Both the position numbers and the translations under genes were made by a program. 64,000 bases of DNA. Origin: Bifidobacterium sp. ESL0732. Lineage in GTDB: Bacteria; Actinomycetota; Actinomycetes; Actinomycetales; Bifidobacteriaceae. Of the stretch, positions 9,296-17,951 are shown piece by piece; position 1 is the stretch's first letter, and the number at the start of each line of letters is the position of its first letter. The notes beneath the pieces are model-generated. The model had not been told where the DNA came from, made no database searches, and worked only from the letters and a program-made list of their open reading frames with translations. Location of the stretch: the NCBI RefSeq assembly GCF_029395535.1, contig NZ_CP113920.1, positions 1,054,001-1,118,000 on the forward strand. The letters run 5' to 3'.

Positions 9296-10567
9296 ATGGT
9301 CGACTTTTTGAAGATTAGGGATCAGTTTCCTATTTTGGATCAGCGGATTCATGGACATCCGCTGGTGTACTTTGATTCGGCGGCGACTGCGCAGAAGCCG
9401 CAGTGCGTGATTGATGCGGAGTCGGAGTTTTATGAGACCATCAATGCAGGGGTGCATCGTGGGGCGCATGAGCTTGCTGCGCGTAGTACTGTTGCGTTTG
9501 AAGAAGCGCGTGCCAAGGTTGCCAAGCTGGTAGGTGCCAATGCTGAAGAGGGGCAGGAAGAGATTGTCGTTACCGCTGGCGCTACGGCTGGACTGAATCT
9601 CTTGGCCACTGCCTTTGGCAATGCCTCACTGGGACGTGGTGGGGATGCGGCCAAGCGTTTTGCTTTGAAGCCGGGAGACGAGATTGTCGTTTCCAAGGCC
9701 GAGCATCATTCCGTTTTACTGCCGTTCCAGGAACTGGCTTATCGTACTGGTGCCACGCTGAAGTGGTTTGACCTTACCGATGATGGGCGTATCCGTTCCG
9801 ATACCGCCGATGAAGTCATTACCGATCGGACCAAGATCGTTGCCATCACCCATATCAGCAACGTAACCGGGGCCATCACCGATATCGAGCCCATCGTCAA
9901 GCGGGCGCACGAAGTCGGTGCCATTTTTATTCTCGATGCCTGCCAGTCTGTGCCGCATCTCAAACTTAACTTCCACAAGATGGATGTCGATTTCGCGGCT
10001 TGGAGCGCTCATAAGATGTACGGACCGACCGGTGTCGGATTTCTCTATGGCAAACGTGAGCTGCTGGAAGCCTTGCCGCCGGCCAGTTTCGGTGGGTCGA
10101 TGGTCGAGCTCGCTTGGATGGACAAGCCTGCCGAATATATGGAGCCGCCGGCCCGTTTCGAAGCAGGAACCCAGCCCGTCGCACAGGTCGTTGCCGCAGG
10201 CGTGGCTGCCGATTGGATGCGCAAAATCGGCATGGAGAACGTCGAAGCCCATGAAAAGGCAATTACCGACGAGCTCCTGAAATTAAACGATGTCCCCGGT
10301 TTCCGCGTGCTTGGGCCGGTGGAGAACAAGGACCGTATCGGCACGGTATCGTTCGACGTCGAAGGCGTACATCCTCACGATGTCGGTCAGTTCTTTGATG
10401 CCCAGGGTATCGCGGTACGTGTCGGCCATCATTGCGCTCAGCCCGTCCACCGTCATTTCGGTCTGTTCGCCTCCAGCCGCGCTTCGACCGGCGTGTACAA
10501 TACCGTCGAGGAAGCCAAGCAAATAGTCGAAACGGCCGGCAAGGTTCGTTCGTTCTTTGAGGTGTGA
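9296..10567 (+). CDS. sufS: Cysteine desulfurase SufS
   Basis: A 423-residue class V aminotransferase that releases sulfur from L-cysteine with pyridoxal phosphate and hands it to SufU. The PLP lysine is in WSAHKMYGPTGVGFLYGK (about residue 238), the cofactor segment SKAEHHSVLLPF is at about residue 130, and the catalytic Cys is in RVGHHCAQPVHRHF near residue 379, which marks the SufS rather than the NifS/IscS type. AGAAGG precedes the ATG at 9296. sufU follows after 3 bp, so sulfur donor and acceptor are co-translated. The segment at about 80-115 (NAEEGQEE and SLGRGGDAAKRFALK) looks slightly expanded compared with short SufS proteins. Confidence 0.96.
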   Translation: MVDFLKIRDQFPILDQRIHGHPLVYFDSAATAQKPQCVIDAESEFYETINAGVHRGAHELAARSTVAFEEARAKVAKLVGANAEEGQEEIVVTAGATAGLNLLATAFGNASLGRGGDAAKRFALKPGDEIVVSKAEHHSVLLPFQELAYRTGATLKWFDLTDDGRIRSDTADEVITDRTKIVAITHISNVTGAITDIEPIVKRAHEVGAIFILDACQSVPHLKLNFHKMDVDFAAWSAHKMYGPTGVGFLYGKRELLEALPPASFGGSMVELAWMDKPAEYMEPPARFEAGTQPVAQVVAAGVAADWMRKIGMENVEAHEKAITDELLKLNDVPGFRVLGPVENKDRIGTVSFDVEGVHPHDVGQFFDAQGIAVRVGHHCAQPVHRHFGLFASSRASTGVYNTVEEAKQIVETAGKVRSFFEV

Positions 10568-10570
10568 GCA

Positions 10571-11128
10571 ATGAGTGATTTTGGTGTGAGTGGTGACGAT
10601 CTCGAGCAGATGTATCAGGAGGTCATTCTTGACGCGTCGAAGCATCCGCATGGCAAGGAACATTTCGCTGCGGATGTGACGAAAGAGCCGAACAGCGCGA
10701 GCGAAACCGGCGAGACGACTGTGCGTGCCAGCCACGAATACTGCACGCCAGGGGAGTCGCACCAGTTCAATCCGACTTGCGGCGATCAGGTGACTGTTCA
10801 TGTCGAGGTTTCCGAATCCGAGCCTCATAAGATCGAGCGCTTGGTCTGGGACGGTAGCGGCTGTTCCATCTCCACTGCCAGTCTGTCGATGATGGTCGAT
10901 CTGGTTGACGGCAAGACGGTCGAAGAGGCCATGCAGCTTGAGGGCGTGTTCCAGAAGCTCATGAAGTCTCGTGGAGCCGGCCTTGATAATGATGCCGACG
11001 AAGAGGCGTTGGGCGATGCCGTCGTGTTTCAAGGCGTCTCGAAATATCCGATGCGTATCAAATGCGCGCTGCTCGGCTGGGCAGGTCTCAAGGACTCGCT
11101 TGCCAAGGCATTGGCGGCGGATAAGTAG
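10571..11128 (+). CDS. sufU: Zinc-dependent sulfurtransferase SufU
   Basis: SufU accepts persulfide sulfur from SufS and passes it to SufB; Gram-positive bacteria use it in place of SufE. The zinc ligands can be located: Cys and Asp in NPTCGD (about residues 70-72), Cys in GSGCSIS (about 98) and Cys in MRIKCALLGW (about 166). At 185 residues it is longer than the roughly 145-150 of Bacillus SufU. The extra sequence is mostly before the first ligand (EPNSASETGETTVRASHEYC), an acidic, flexible-looking insert. It is translationally coupled to sufS (3-bp gap). Confidence 0.94.
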   Translation: MSDFGVSGDDLEQMYQEVILDASKHPHGKEHFAADVTKEPNSASETGETTVRASHEYCTPGESHQFNPTCGDQVTVHVEVSESEPHKIERLVWDGSGCSISTASLSMMVDLVDGKTVEEAMQLEGVFQKLMKSRGAGLDNDADEEALGDAVVFQGVSKYPMRIKCALLGWAGLKDSLAKALAADK

Positions 11129-11314
11129 AGAATCGCCTCGGTTGACACCATCATCGCATTCGATAAATAAACGGTGAATGTCCGAAACCAAGGCATACTG
11201 CATAGGTATTGATACTTTGATAATCCGATAGGTAACTTGATTATGCTATCCGCTTGTGCTGATGCATTGAATACATGAGATAATGATTTGTAGTTTATTA
11301 CAGCAGGAGGCAAC

Positions 11315-11890
11315 ATGCCCAGCAACGACAATCTCGTACCGACACCTCAATCCTCGATTCTTGATTCTGCGGCCAAGGCGCTCGGCAGCGAAGAGAAGGC
11401 CGAAGCGGCCGTCGCCAATCCGCATGCGGTGGGTTCGCTCGATAAGTTCGATAAGCAAGATGAGAAGGCCTCTGCGAAGGCCGATGCTTCCGATGAACCG
11501 GCTGGCAATACCGTCAAGGACGAAGAGACTGGCATCCCGCTGACCTCGTTCAACGACATCGGCAAGGCCACGGCCGCGGATGTGCGTGAGGCGCTGCATC
11601 AGGTCATCGATCCCGAGCTAGGCATCGATGTCATCGACCTTGGTCTGGTCTATGGCATCGAAATCGATGAGAAGGGGCGTGCCATCATTACGATGACATT
11701 GACCACGCCGGCCTGCCCGCTTACTGATCTTCTTGAGGACGAATGTGCCTCCACGTTGGCCGGTTTGGTCGAAGAATTTCGTATTGACTGGACGTGGCAG
11801 CCGCGTTGGACACTTGACATGATCCGCCCGGAAGGCCGTGAACAGCTGGAAGCCATCGGCTTCAACTTCGACAATATGCCGAAGTACTGA
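11315..11890 (+). CDS. sufT: Fe-S assembly factor SufT (DUF59/MIP18 family)
   Basis: The C-terminal 110 residues form a DUF59 domain: ADVREALHQVIDPELGIDVIDLGLVYGIEI, then TTPACPLTDLLEDE with the conserved Cys, then the tail WTLDMIRPEGREQLEAIGF common to SufT proteins of suf operons. SufT helps mature or repair Fe-S clusters. The first 80 residues (AAKALGSEEKAEAAVANP and so on) are Ala-, Glu- and Lys-rich and probably disordered, an extension absent from minimal SufT. GCAGGAGG precedes the ATG. It lies 186 bp after sufU and may have its own promoter. It is the last plus-strand gene of the Suf locus and is convergent with glgC. Confidence 0.88.
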   Translation: MPSNDNLVPTPQSSILDSAAKALGSEEKAEAAVANPHAVGSLDKFDKQDEKASAKADASDEPAGNTVKDEETGIPLTSFNDIGKATAADVREALHQVIDPELGIDVIDLGLVYGIEIDEKGRAIITMTLTTPACPLTDLLEDECASTLAGLVEEFRIDWTWQPRWTLDMIRPEGREQLEAIGFNFDNMPKY

Positions 11891-12187
11891 TGAATGCCAT
11901 ACAAGTTCGTGCTGTTTTATTTAGGTGACTAAGAGCGGTAACTTTCATCGGGATATAGGTAATATCACCATTACCATGATTTATTGACGGCCGTTTTCTT
12001 ATATATTGTTTTGATTGTGCAAGAAAACGGCCGTTGAGTCTTCCTCAGTGGCCGGTTTCTTGCATATTTTGATTATCATGCTAAAGACCGCCCACTGATG
12101 CTGTTGTAATGGTCCTTTTCTTGCATATCTAATCGTGTATGTCAGAAACCGGACATTATGCTGGGCTTAGAACCATGGTTAGAATGG
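11891..12187. other. Convergent spacer with palindrome array
   Basis: About 300 bp between sufT (plus) and glgC (minus), both reading inward. Apart from the three tandem palindromes at 11987-12157 I see nothing that codes. In this position the hairpins could stop transcription from both sides. Confidence 0.6.
11987..12157. repeat. Three tandem imperfect palindromes, about 45-50 bp each
   Basis: Unit 1 has perfect 14-bp arms ACGGCCGTTTTCTT (11987-12000) and AAGAAAACGGCCGT (12021-12034). Unit 2 has 20-bp arms at 12046-12066 and 12078-12097 with four mismatches. Unit 3 has arms at 12108-12126 and 12139-12157 with a bulge. All three share a core close to GGCCGTTTTCTTGCATAT on the left arm, and units 1 and 2 also share TTTTGATT in the loop, so they look like copies of one element rather than unrelated hairpins. 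They sit between two convergent genes. Confidence 0.75.
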
Positions 12188-13429
12188 TCAATCTTTGATA
12201 ATTGTGCGTTTCGGCACAATGGTGATGCCGTCTTTGACCGTGAATCCGCGGGCGCGGTCGTGCTCTTGATCGATGCCCACGGTCGCGTTCTCCTCCAAAA
12301 TGACGCTTTTATCGAGGATGGCCTTGCAGACTCGCGCGCGACGGCCGACAATGACCCCGTCGAAGAGGATGGAATCGACGACCTGCGACCATGAATTGAT
12401 ACGGACATTCGGCGAAAGCACCGAATGCTGCACGTCACCGCCCGAGACGATGACACCTGGGGCGATGATGGACTCGGTGGCCCGCCCGATCCGGTTGGTC
12501 TCTGAACGCACGAACTTGGCGGGCGGCAGATTGCCGGAAAGAGTGTAGATAGGCCAATCCTGATTGTAGAGATTGAACGGGGGATTGTACTCGATCAAAT
12601 CCATGTGGGCTTCGTAAAATTGCTTGATGGTGCCCACATCACGCCAATAGGCTCGGTCGTAGTCGGTGGCTCCAGGAATCTCGTTCTCACTGAAATCATA
12701 GACTCCAGCCTCGTGCCGTTGGGAGAAGAAGGGTGCAATGTCACCGCCCATGTCATGCTTGGTATCCTCGGCTTTTTCATCGTGTGCCAGCGCGTCGAAA
12801 AGCGCGTCGGTGGTGGCGATGTAATTGCCCATCGAAGCCAGAATCTGGTCTGGATGGCCGGGCATGCCTTCCGTGGCCTCGGGCTTCTCTTTGAAGCCGC
12901 GGATCATGTGCGGATGGTCAGGGTCAACGTCGATGACACCGAATTGACGGGAGGCTCCGATTGGCTGGCGAATACCGGCAACGGTGAACTCGGCTCCCGA
13001 TTCGATATGCTGTTTCAACATCTGCCCAAAATCCATGCGATAGACGTGGTCGGCGCCGACGATGACCACATAATCGGGTTGCTCGTCTTCGATGATGTTA
13101 ATCGTTTGGTAGACCGCATCCGCAGAGCCCAAATACCAATGTTTACCGAGCCTCTGCTGCGCCGGAACAGGAGAAACATAGGCGTCGAGCAGCGGCGAAA
13201 AACGCCAGACCTTTGAGATATGGCGATCCAATGAATGTGATTTGTATTGCGTTAATACGACGATTTGCGTATAACCGGAATTGACCAGGTTGCTCAACGG
13301 AAAATCAATAAGACGGTAGACGCCGCCGAACGGAACCGCAGGCTTGGCGCGGTCACGCGTCAACGGCATAAGGCGTGTACCTTCTCCGCCTGCCAATACG
13401 ATAGCCAGTATTTTAGGACTCTTTGCCAT
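12188..13429 (-). CDS. glgC: Glucose-1-phosphate adenylyltransferase
   Basis: A 413-residue ADP-glucose pyrophosphorylase, which makes ADP-glucose for glycogen synthesis from ATP and glucose-1-phosphate. The N-terminal nucleotidyltransferase domain has [24 protein letters not shown], then [16 protein letters not shown] and [18 protein letters not shown]. The C-terminal third is a left-handed beta-helix with [29 protein letters not shown], the allosteric domain. GGGGGTAAGG precedes the start at 13429. Its partner glgA lies about 40 kb away on the other strand, so glycogen genes are not clustered. It is convergent with sufT. Confidence 0.96.
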   Translation of the reverse strand: MAKSPKILAIVLAGGEGTRLMPLTRDRAKPAVPFGGVYRLIDFPLSNLVNSGYTQIVVLTQYKSHSLDRHISKVWRFSPLLDAYVSPVPAQQRLGKHWYLGSADAVYQTINIIEDEQPDYVVIVGADHVYRMDFGQMLKQHIESGAEFTVAGIRQPIGASRQFGVIDVDPDHPHMIRGFKEKPEATEGMPGHPDQILASMGNYIATTDALFDALAHDEKAEDTKHDMGGDIAPFFSQRHEAGVYDFSENEIPGATDYDRAYWRDVGTIKQFYEAHMDLIEYNPPFNLYNQDWPIYTLSGNLPPAKFVRSETNRIGRATESIIAPGVIVSGGDVQHSVLSPNVRINSWSQVVDSILFDGVIVGRRARVCKAILDKSVILEENATVGIDQEHDRARGFTVKDGITIVPKRTIIKD

Positions 13430-13614
13430 TCCTTACCCCCTGATTACCGTTTTCTGTCGGGCATTTGCGATTTTAGACCCAGCACAGATAAAAGTTCAAT
13501 CGTTTTCACGTCGCTTCCAAAGCCGTGAGGCGCTCATCTTTGTACACGACCTTTTTCTACCAATTACTGTATCGGATTGAGCCGACGCGAAACGCCCGAG
13601 AAGCCCCCAAACGT

Positions 13615-14541
13615 CTAATTACGTCTCGGACTGGTCGCGTAAAAGGCGACGGCGCTGGAAGCGGCCACATTGAGACTGTCTACGCCGTTGCTCATCGGAA
13701 TTTTGACGGTGAGATCGGTGTTGGCGATGGTGCGGTGTGAAAGCCCATCGCCTTCCGTACCGAAAACGAGGGCGAGTTTATCGATATGGTCAAACTCGGT
13801 CTCGGCATTGTTGAGTCGTCTGGTCAGTTCGTCAAGGCTGATGGAATCATCGGTCAGTGCCATGGCGACGGTGGTGAAGCCGAGGTTGTGCAGTTCCTCG
13901 AGTCCACGCACCGGCCAGTATTTCCGGTCTTCTTCCTTGGTGTGTTTTTCGGATTCGATATCCTCGCCTTGTTGTGAGAGGGTCTCCTCATCGATACGCG
14001 TCCACGGAACCTGAAAAACAGTCCCCATCGAAACGCGGGCAGCTCGGCGGTACAGCGGATCGCCGCAAGAAGGTGTGACCAATACGGCATCGACGTCCAA
14101 TGCAGCCGCCGAACGCATCAGCGCGCCGACGTTGGTATGATCGACAATATTCTCCATCACTGCAATCCTCCGAGCATCCTTGCACAGCTCCCTGACGGTT
14201 GGCAGTTTCCAGCGTCTCATCGCGGCCAAGGCCCCGCGATGAAGGCGATAGCCGGTCAGTTTTTTCAATTGTGCCGGCGAGGCCACGTAAACCGGGACGT
14301 CCTTGCCCCAGCGTTTGTCGATGCGATCGAACATATCCTGCATTCCGGCAAGCCAAGGTTCCTCGACCAGCAGCGAAACCGGTTCGCGTCCTGCTGCCAA
14401 CGCCCGGTCGATGACTTTGGGGGATTCCGCGATGAAAATACCCTTTTCAGGTTCGAGCCGGTTGCGCAGCTGCGCTTCGGTTAGGCTTACGTAAGCGGCC
14501 ACCCGTTCGTCGTTAACCGACTCGATATTGATGATCCGCAT
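13615..14541 (-). CDS. TrmH/SpoU-family RNA 2'-O-methyltransferase
   Basis: A 308-residue SPOUT methyltransferase that should put a 2'-O-methyl group on a tRNA or rRNA ribose using S-adenosylmethionine. The N-terminal substrate-binding region has LRNRLEPEKGIFIAESPKVI. The catalytic knot contains RRIAVMENIVDHTNVGALMRSAAAL (motif 1), LALVFGTEGDGLSHRTI (motif 2) and KIPMSNGVDSLNVAASSAVAFY (motif 3), all intact. A CAGGAG site precedes the start at 14541. The target nucleotide cannot be told from sequence. An acidic insert of about 25 residues (SQQGEDIESEKHTKEEDRKY) sits between the first and second motifs. Confidence 0.9.
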   Translation of the reverse strand: MRIINIESVNDERVAAYVSLTEAQLRNRLEPEKGIFIAESPKVIDRALAAGREPVSLLVEEPWLAGMQDMFDRIDKRWGKDVPVYVASPAQLKKLTGYRLHRGALAAMRRWKLPTVRELCKDARRIAVMENIVDHTNVGALMRSAAALDVDAVLVTPSCGDPLYRRAARVSMGTVFQVPWTRIDEETLSQQGEDIESEKHTKEEDRKYWPVRGLEELHNLGFTTVAMALTDDSISLDELTRRLNNAETEFDHIDKLALVFGTEGDGLSHRTIANTDLTVKIPMSNGVDSLNVAASSAVAFYATSPRRN

Positions 14542-14642
14542 GTCTTGTATCTCCTGTCCATTTCCTGCTATCCGACCCTACCAGCAAGCCTGTTGCCCGA
14601 TGCAAAAGGACATGAGTGTGCACGTAGGGAGGAGCATACAAC

Positions 14643-16040
14643 TTATTGACTGACTGTTTCCGGTTTCGCAAGTTTCTGGATTGCCACGATAAGCGAACTG
14701 CAACAAACCAAACCACAGAGGGCCCACAGGGGAACCAACGGCATGAAGTAGCGGTATTGCATCCCGGGTATGCCAACGTACCCTTTCGGTGTATATTGCA
14801 GCCAAAGAGCCAGATAGGTCAGTAAAAGTATGCCTATCGAAATCAGATAAGCAAGGAGCCAGAATGTTTTTTGCGCTGCTGACAAGCGGTGAACACATAG
14901 GGCAGCCAATACAACGACAAGCAATATGGCCAACAGTGCCCAGAAAACGCGTATGCGTTTGGTATCGGTGACGAAATCGAAATTCGCCTGACTGTGGATG
15001 ATCGAATAGGCGATGCTTTTTATCGCTTGAACCATCACAGAGGGCTTCGTCATCAAATCGTGTTTTCGCTCGAGCATGTCGTGATAAGGAAGCAACCCAG
15101 GAGTTGTCGAGTACCAGTCGTTCAGCTTCATCCAAACAGCCAGCCATATAAACGAGCAGCCGGTACCTACGATTGGAATCCAAGTACGTGCCGACAGATG
15201 ATGAGATTTGTTGGTTTCGTTTTCCGTGTTTTCATCGGAATCGGCCTCGAGTGCTTCCGATGGGATCGTGGATGTCGCAAGCGCCGACTGAAGCCAGGGT
15301 ATGAGCAGCAGCAATAGTGTGAGGGGCGTATAGACGAATTTGCCCATCGAAAGTAATACGCCAACGACTGAAAGGCCGACTAGATATTTCGTGGATGTTT
15401 TTCGCACTGACGCACGATAAAGCATGCAGGTGAACAGCGCGGCGACGGCTTGGATATATGGATCCGCTGAAATCGCGAAGGGATGGACATTGACAATCGG
15501 CAAAATCAAGCCGATGATGATACGCCATTTCGGCAGGAACCAGATAGCAAGGCCGACGCACAGCGCATTGGCTACGAGTGTGAGTATTTCAGCCAAATAA
15601 AATGTGATGTTCGCGCTCAAGCCGAACGCCCGGCCCAAAAGGAATCCGGCAAGTTGGGGAAGATAAGTGACTGCGCTATTGATGGCTGTGTTGTTGAAGG
15701 GCACGTCCGCGCCTTGGGAATCCTTGACGGTGATGGTATTGGCAATGACCACTGCCGGATCCCAATTGTCATAATGCTCAAGAGAATAGTTGATCCATTC
15801 CCAATCTGCTTTGCCGCCAACGTTGTCGTTACCGTGATGGAAAGCGCTCTGAGCTTCTACATGATGGGTGTGGCTTCCATTGATGACGGCCGAGATACGG
15901 TAGGTATGCGACCAGACGTCGTAGGTGTGCCCTGGGGGGATATGCGCGATGGAAGTGCCGCCCACGATAAGGGTGAGGATGATCGTGACGACGGGCATGA
16001 ATCGGCGGATGACTTTCAATAAAGATTTGTGGGAAGCCAT
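14643..16040 (-). CDS. Polytopic membrane protein, DUF2142-like
   Basis: A 465-residue membrane protein with about ten to eleven hydrophobic segments. The first, FMPVVTIILTLIVGGTSIA near residue 20, is followed by a long extracytoplasmic stretch with HTYDVWSHTYRISAVINGSH and FNNTAINSAVTYLPQLAGFLLGRAFG. The pattern of one helix, an outer loop with an Asn-Ser-(Pro/Ala)-Leu/Val-x-Tyr-Leu-Pro-Gln motif, then packed helices resembles the DUF2142 family, whose members often sit near cell-surface polysaccharide genes. A GGAAAGG site precedes the start. No catalytic residues are recognisable. It lies between the RNA methyltransferase and tRNA-Leu, with no glycosyltransferase next to it, so its role cannot be inferred from context. 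Confidence 0.6.
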   Translation of the reverse strand: MASHKSLLKVIRRFMPVVTIILTLIVGGTSIAHIPPGHTYDVWSHTYRISAVINGSHTHHVEAQSAFHHGNDNVGGKADWEWINYSLEHYDNWDPAVVIANTITVKDSQGADVPFNNTAINSAVTYLPQLAGFLLGRAFGLSANITFYLAEILTLVANALCVGLAIWFLPKWRIIIGLILPIVNVHPFAISADPYIQAVAALFTCMLYRASVRKTSTKYLVGLSVVGVLLSMGKFVYTPLTLLLLLIPWLQSALATSTIPSEALEADSDENTENETNKSHHLSARTWIPIVGTGCSFIWLAVWMKLNDWYSTTPGLLPYHDMLERKHDLMTKPSVMVQAIKSIAYSIIHSQANFDFVTDTKRIRVFWALLAILLVVVLAALCVHRLSAAQKTFWLLAYLISIGILLLTYLALWLQYTPKGYVGIPGMQYRYFMPLVPLWALCGLVCCSSLIVAIQKLAKPETVSQ

Positions 16041-16186
16041 GGCGCCTTTCCTGCTGTCCTCGTGACTTTGCCGGTATTGAAGGTCTAAAGTCGGGTCGTT
16101 TCGCTTTTCATTGGTAACTACGCTTTATAGTATATGGTCATTGTCGTCACTGACAAAGCGAAGGCATCGAGCTCTTGAAAATGCCG

Positions 16187-16231
16187 TGCCCTTTTTGTGC
16201 CTTTCGCTGCCAAAATGCTGCCAATCGTGCC
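16187..16231. repeat. Helically phased TGCC repeats
   Basis: TGCC occurs at 16187, 16198, 16208, 16219 and 16228, spacings of 11, 10, 11 and 9 bp, with a further copy at 16182. The spacers are T- or A-rich. The period matches one turn of DNA, so a protein could contact all copies on one face. It lies between the upstream end of the DUF2142-like gene (start 16040) and the 3' side of tRNA-Leu. Confidence 0.5.
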
Positions 16232-16254
16232 GTCTAAAAGTGGCCAGATACACT

Positions 16255-16281
16255 GAAACCCCTTGATTTCCAAGGGGTTTC
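16255..16281 (-). terminator. Hairpin downstream of tRNA-Leu
   Basis: Perfect 11-bp arms GAAACCCCTTG (16255-16265) and CAAGGGGTTTC (16271-16281) around a 5-nt loop, 17 bp past the 3' end of the tRNA on its strand. The T-rich part lies inside the stem rather than as a free tract, so termination is probable but not certain. On the plus strand it is followed by TAGTTTTCAGTTTTC. Confidence 0.65.
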
Positions 16282-16297
16282 TAGTTTTCAGTTTTCG

Positions 16298-16386
16298 TGC
16301 CCAGGACGGGAGTTGAACCCGTACTCCTGTAAAATTATAGGAACTAGCACCTCAAGCTAGCGCGTCTACCATTCCGCCACCTGGGC
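16298..16386 (-). tRNA. tRNA-Leu (anticodon GAG)
   Basis: On the minus strand the 7-bp acceptor stem is GCCCAGG/CCTGGGC with discriminator A at 16298. The anticodon stem CTAGC/GCTAG encloses loop TTGAGGT, giving anticodon GAG, which reads CUC/CUU leucine codons. A long variable arm (TTCCTATAATTTTACAGGAG) makes it a class II tRNA, as required for leucine, and the T-arm has GGTTCAACTCC. CCA is not encoded. I found no second copy of the tRNA 3' end nearby that would mark an integrated element. Confidence 0.95.
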
Positions 16387-16531
16387 AGGTGTCGTTCAAG
16401 CAACAGATAGAACTATACACCATTCCGACGTCGTTTGGCAGGTCGGTGTGTCGAAAACGTTCGGCAATGCAAGGGTGCAACACAATGTAGAATGATGCTG
16501 TTGTTGTTGGGAATGGAGAGTTGAGGTCGAG

Positions 16532-17917
16532 ATGGCGAAGACGCAGCGGATGCACAAAAGCGGAAAGCAACGTGTTACTCGCGTTCTTCTTGTCATTGTG
16601 CTTGTGGCCGCGTTGGTTGTTGTTTTGGGTGTGGCTCTGTTCAATCCCGTCTACTCCTATTACCGCAAAGGCATGGGGCAGTGTGTACAATGGGGAAATT
16701 CATATGAGCTTGCGTCGGCGCATTTAGACGAAGTCATTGCGCAGAATGACGCGTTGACCAAATTGGCGGCTACAAACAGCGAATCCCAGACGCAAACCAT
16801 ATCGGACCATACTCTCCAAACGGCGAAAAGAACTTTGAAAACCGCGCGAGGCCAGCTTCATCAAATTAGAGCCGAGGAAGCCGTCAATCCGGTCATGGCG
16901 TGCACAACCGCACAGTTGACGCCGAAACTCAATGCCGAGACCAAGCGTGAACGTGAATGGACGGCTACGTTGCAACGGCAGATTGCTGCACTGAACAGAG
17001 CATTTAAACCGATGCACGTTTTGCGAGACACCGACGCTGAAGCTTCCAAGGTCGCGCAGGACGAGCTGAAAGCCATTTCCGCTGGAGTGACAGGTTTTGC
17101 CAAGTCCGAGAAAGACAGTATCGATGACGTCACGTTGACAAGACTCAGCAAAGCGGTCGATCAGGCGAACTCGGATGTGACGAAAGCCGCTCCGTATTCG
17201 GTTTGCAAACGGGACCAAGAAAAGCTTTATGAGGCCGCGGATAAAGCCGTGGCCGTACACAGCAAAGCCCGAGACGTCGACTGCAATGTTCAGCGGTGTG
17301 TGGCGCTCACGTTTGATGACGGGCCTGACCCGACATTGACTCCGCAACTACTGCTATATCTCAAATCCGGGAATGCGAAGGCGACGTTTTTCCAGATGGG
17401 CCAGAAGGTGCAGGCCGATGGCGGGGCGCTCGCACGTGAGGTCTCACAAGCAGGCTTCCCTGTGGAAAGCCATACATGGAGTCACGAGGATCTGCCGGCA
17501 ATCATGAAGAACCATCACGAGCGGCAGCAGATCGGTGATACCGGCAAAGTCATCGGTTCGGCGACCGGGTTCCCGGTTAGTTTTGTGCGCCCGCCACATG
17601 GAGTCGTCGACGAGGAAAGTCGCAAGTATATCGGCGAGCAGACAGGTGCCGCTGTGGCTGTTTATGGCGTGGATTCTTACGATTGGTCCCATGGTGCCAC
17701 GTCGTCCTCTTTGACACGCAAGATTATGTCGCAGGTCGAGCCAGGAGCCATCGTTTTGATGCATGATATCCATTCCCACACCGTTGAGGCTGTGCCTAAA
17801 ATCATTGAAGAACTTGGCAAGAAAGGGTACCGTTTCGTCACTATTCCTGAGTTGACCGGCGAATATCCGCGGGCTGGCGCCGTTTACTATTCGCGTGACG
17901 ATATTCTTCATATGTAA
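16532..17917 (+). CDS. Membrane-anchored polysaccharide deacetylase (NodB domain)
   Basis: A 461-residue protein with a basic N-terminus, one membrane segment (residues about 17-38, VLLVIVLVAALVVVLGVALF) and an extracytoplasmic remainder. Residues about 50-245 are rich in Lys, Glu, Ala and Gln (KRTLKTARGQLHQIRAEEAV) and look mainly helical, possibly a stalk. From about 255 comes a carbohydrate esterase 4 domain: TFDDGPDP (motif 1, catalytic Asp and metal Asp), VESHTWSHEDLP (motif 2, two metal His), FVRPPHG (motif 3), VYGVDSYDWSHG (motif 4) and IVLMHDIH (motif 5, catalytic His). All catalytic residues are present, so it should deacetylate a wall glycan, peptidoglycan being the likeliest. rsmE follows 34 bp later. 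Confidence 0.9.
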   Translation: MAKTQRMHKSGKQRVTRVLLVIVLVAALVVVLGVALFNPVYSYYRKGMGQCVQWGNSYELASAHLDEVIAQNDALTKLAATNSESQTQTISDHTLQTAKRTLKTARGQLHQIRAEEAVNPVMACTTAQLTPKLNAETKREREWTATLQRQIAALNRAFKPMHVLRDTDAEASKVAQDELKAISAGVTGFAKSEKDSIDDVTLTRLSKAVDQANSDVTKAAPYSVCKRDQEKLYEAADKAVAVHSKARDVDCNVQRCVALTFDDGPDPTLTPQLLLYLKSGNAKATFFQMGQKVQADGGALAREVSQAGFPVESHTWSHEDLPAIMKNHHERQQIGDTGKVIGSATGFPVSFVRPPHGVVDEESRKYIGEQTGAAVAVYGVDSYDWSHGATSSSLTRKIMSQVEPGAIVLMHDIHSHTVEAVPKIIEELGKKGYRFVTIPELTGEYPRAGAVYYSRDDILHM

Positions 17918-17951
17918 GTGCGTTCGTCCGTGGTTCCGGTAGCCTTGAACT

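Noticed and set aside
16240..16400. Integrated element at tRNA-Leu
   Set aside because: No integrase gene and no duplicated tRNA 3' end were found on either side; only the phased TGCC motif is odd.
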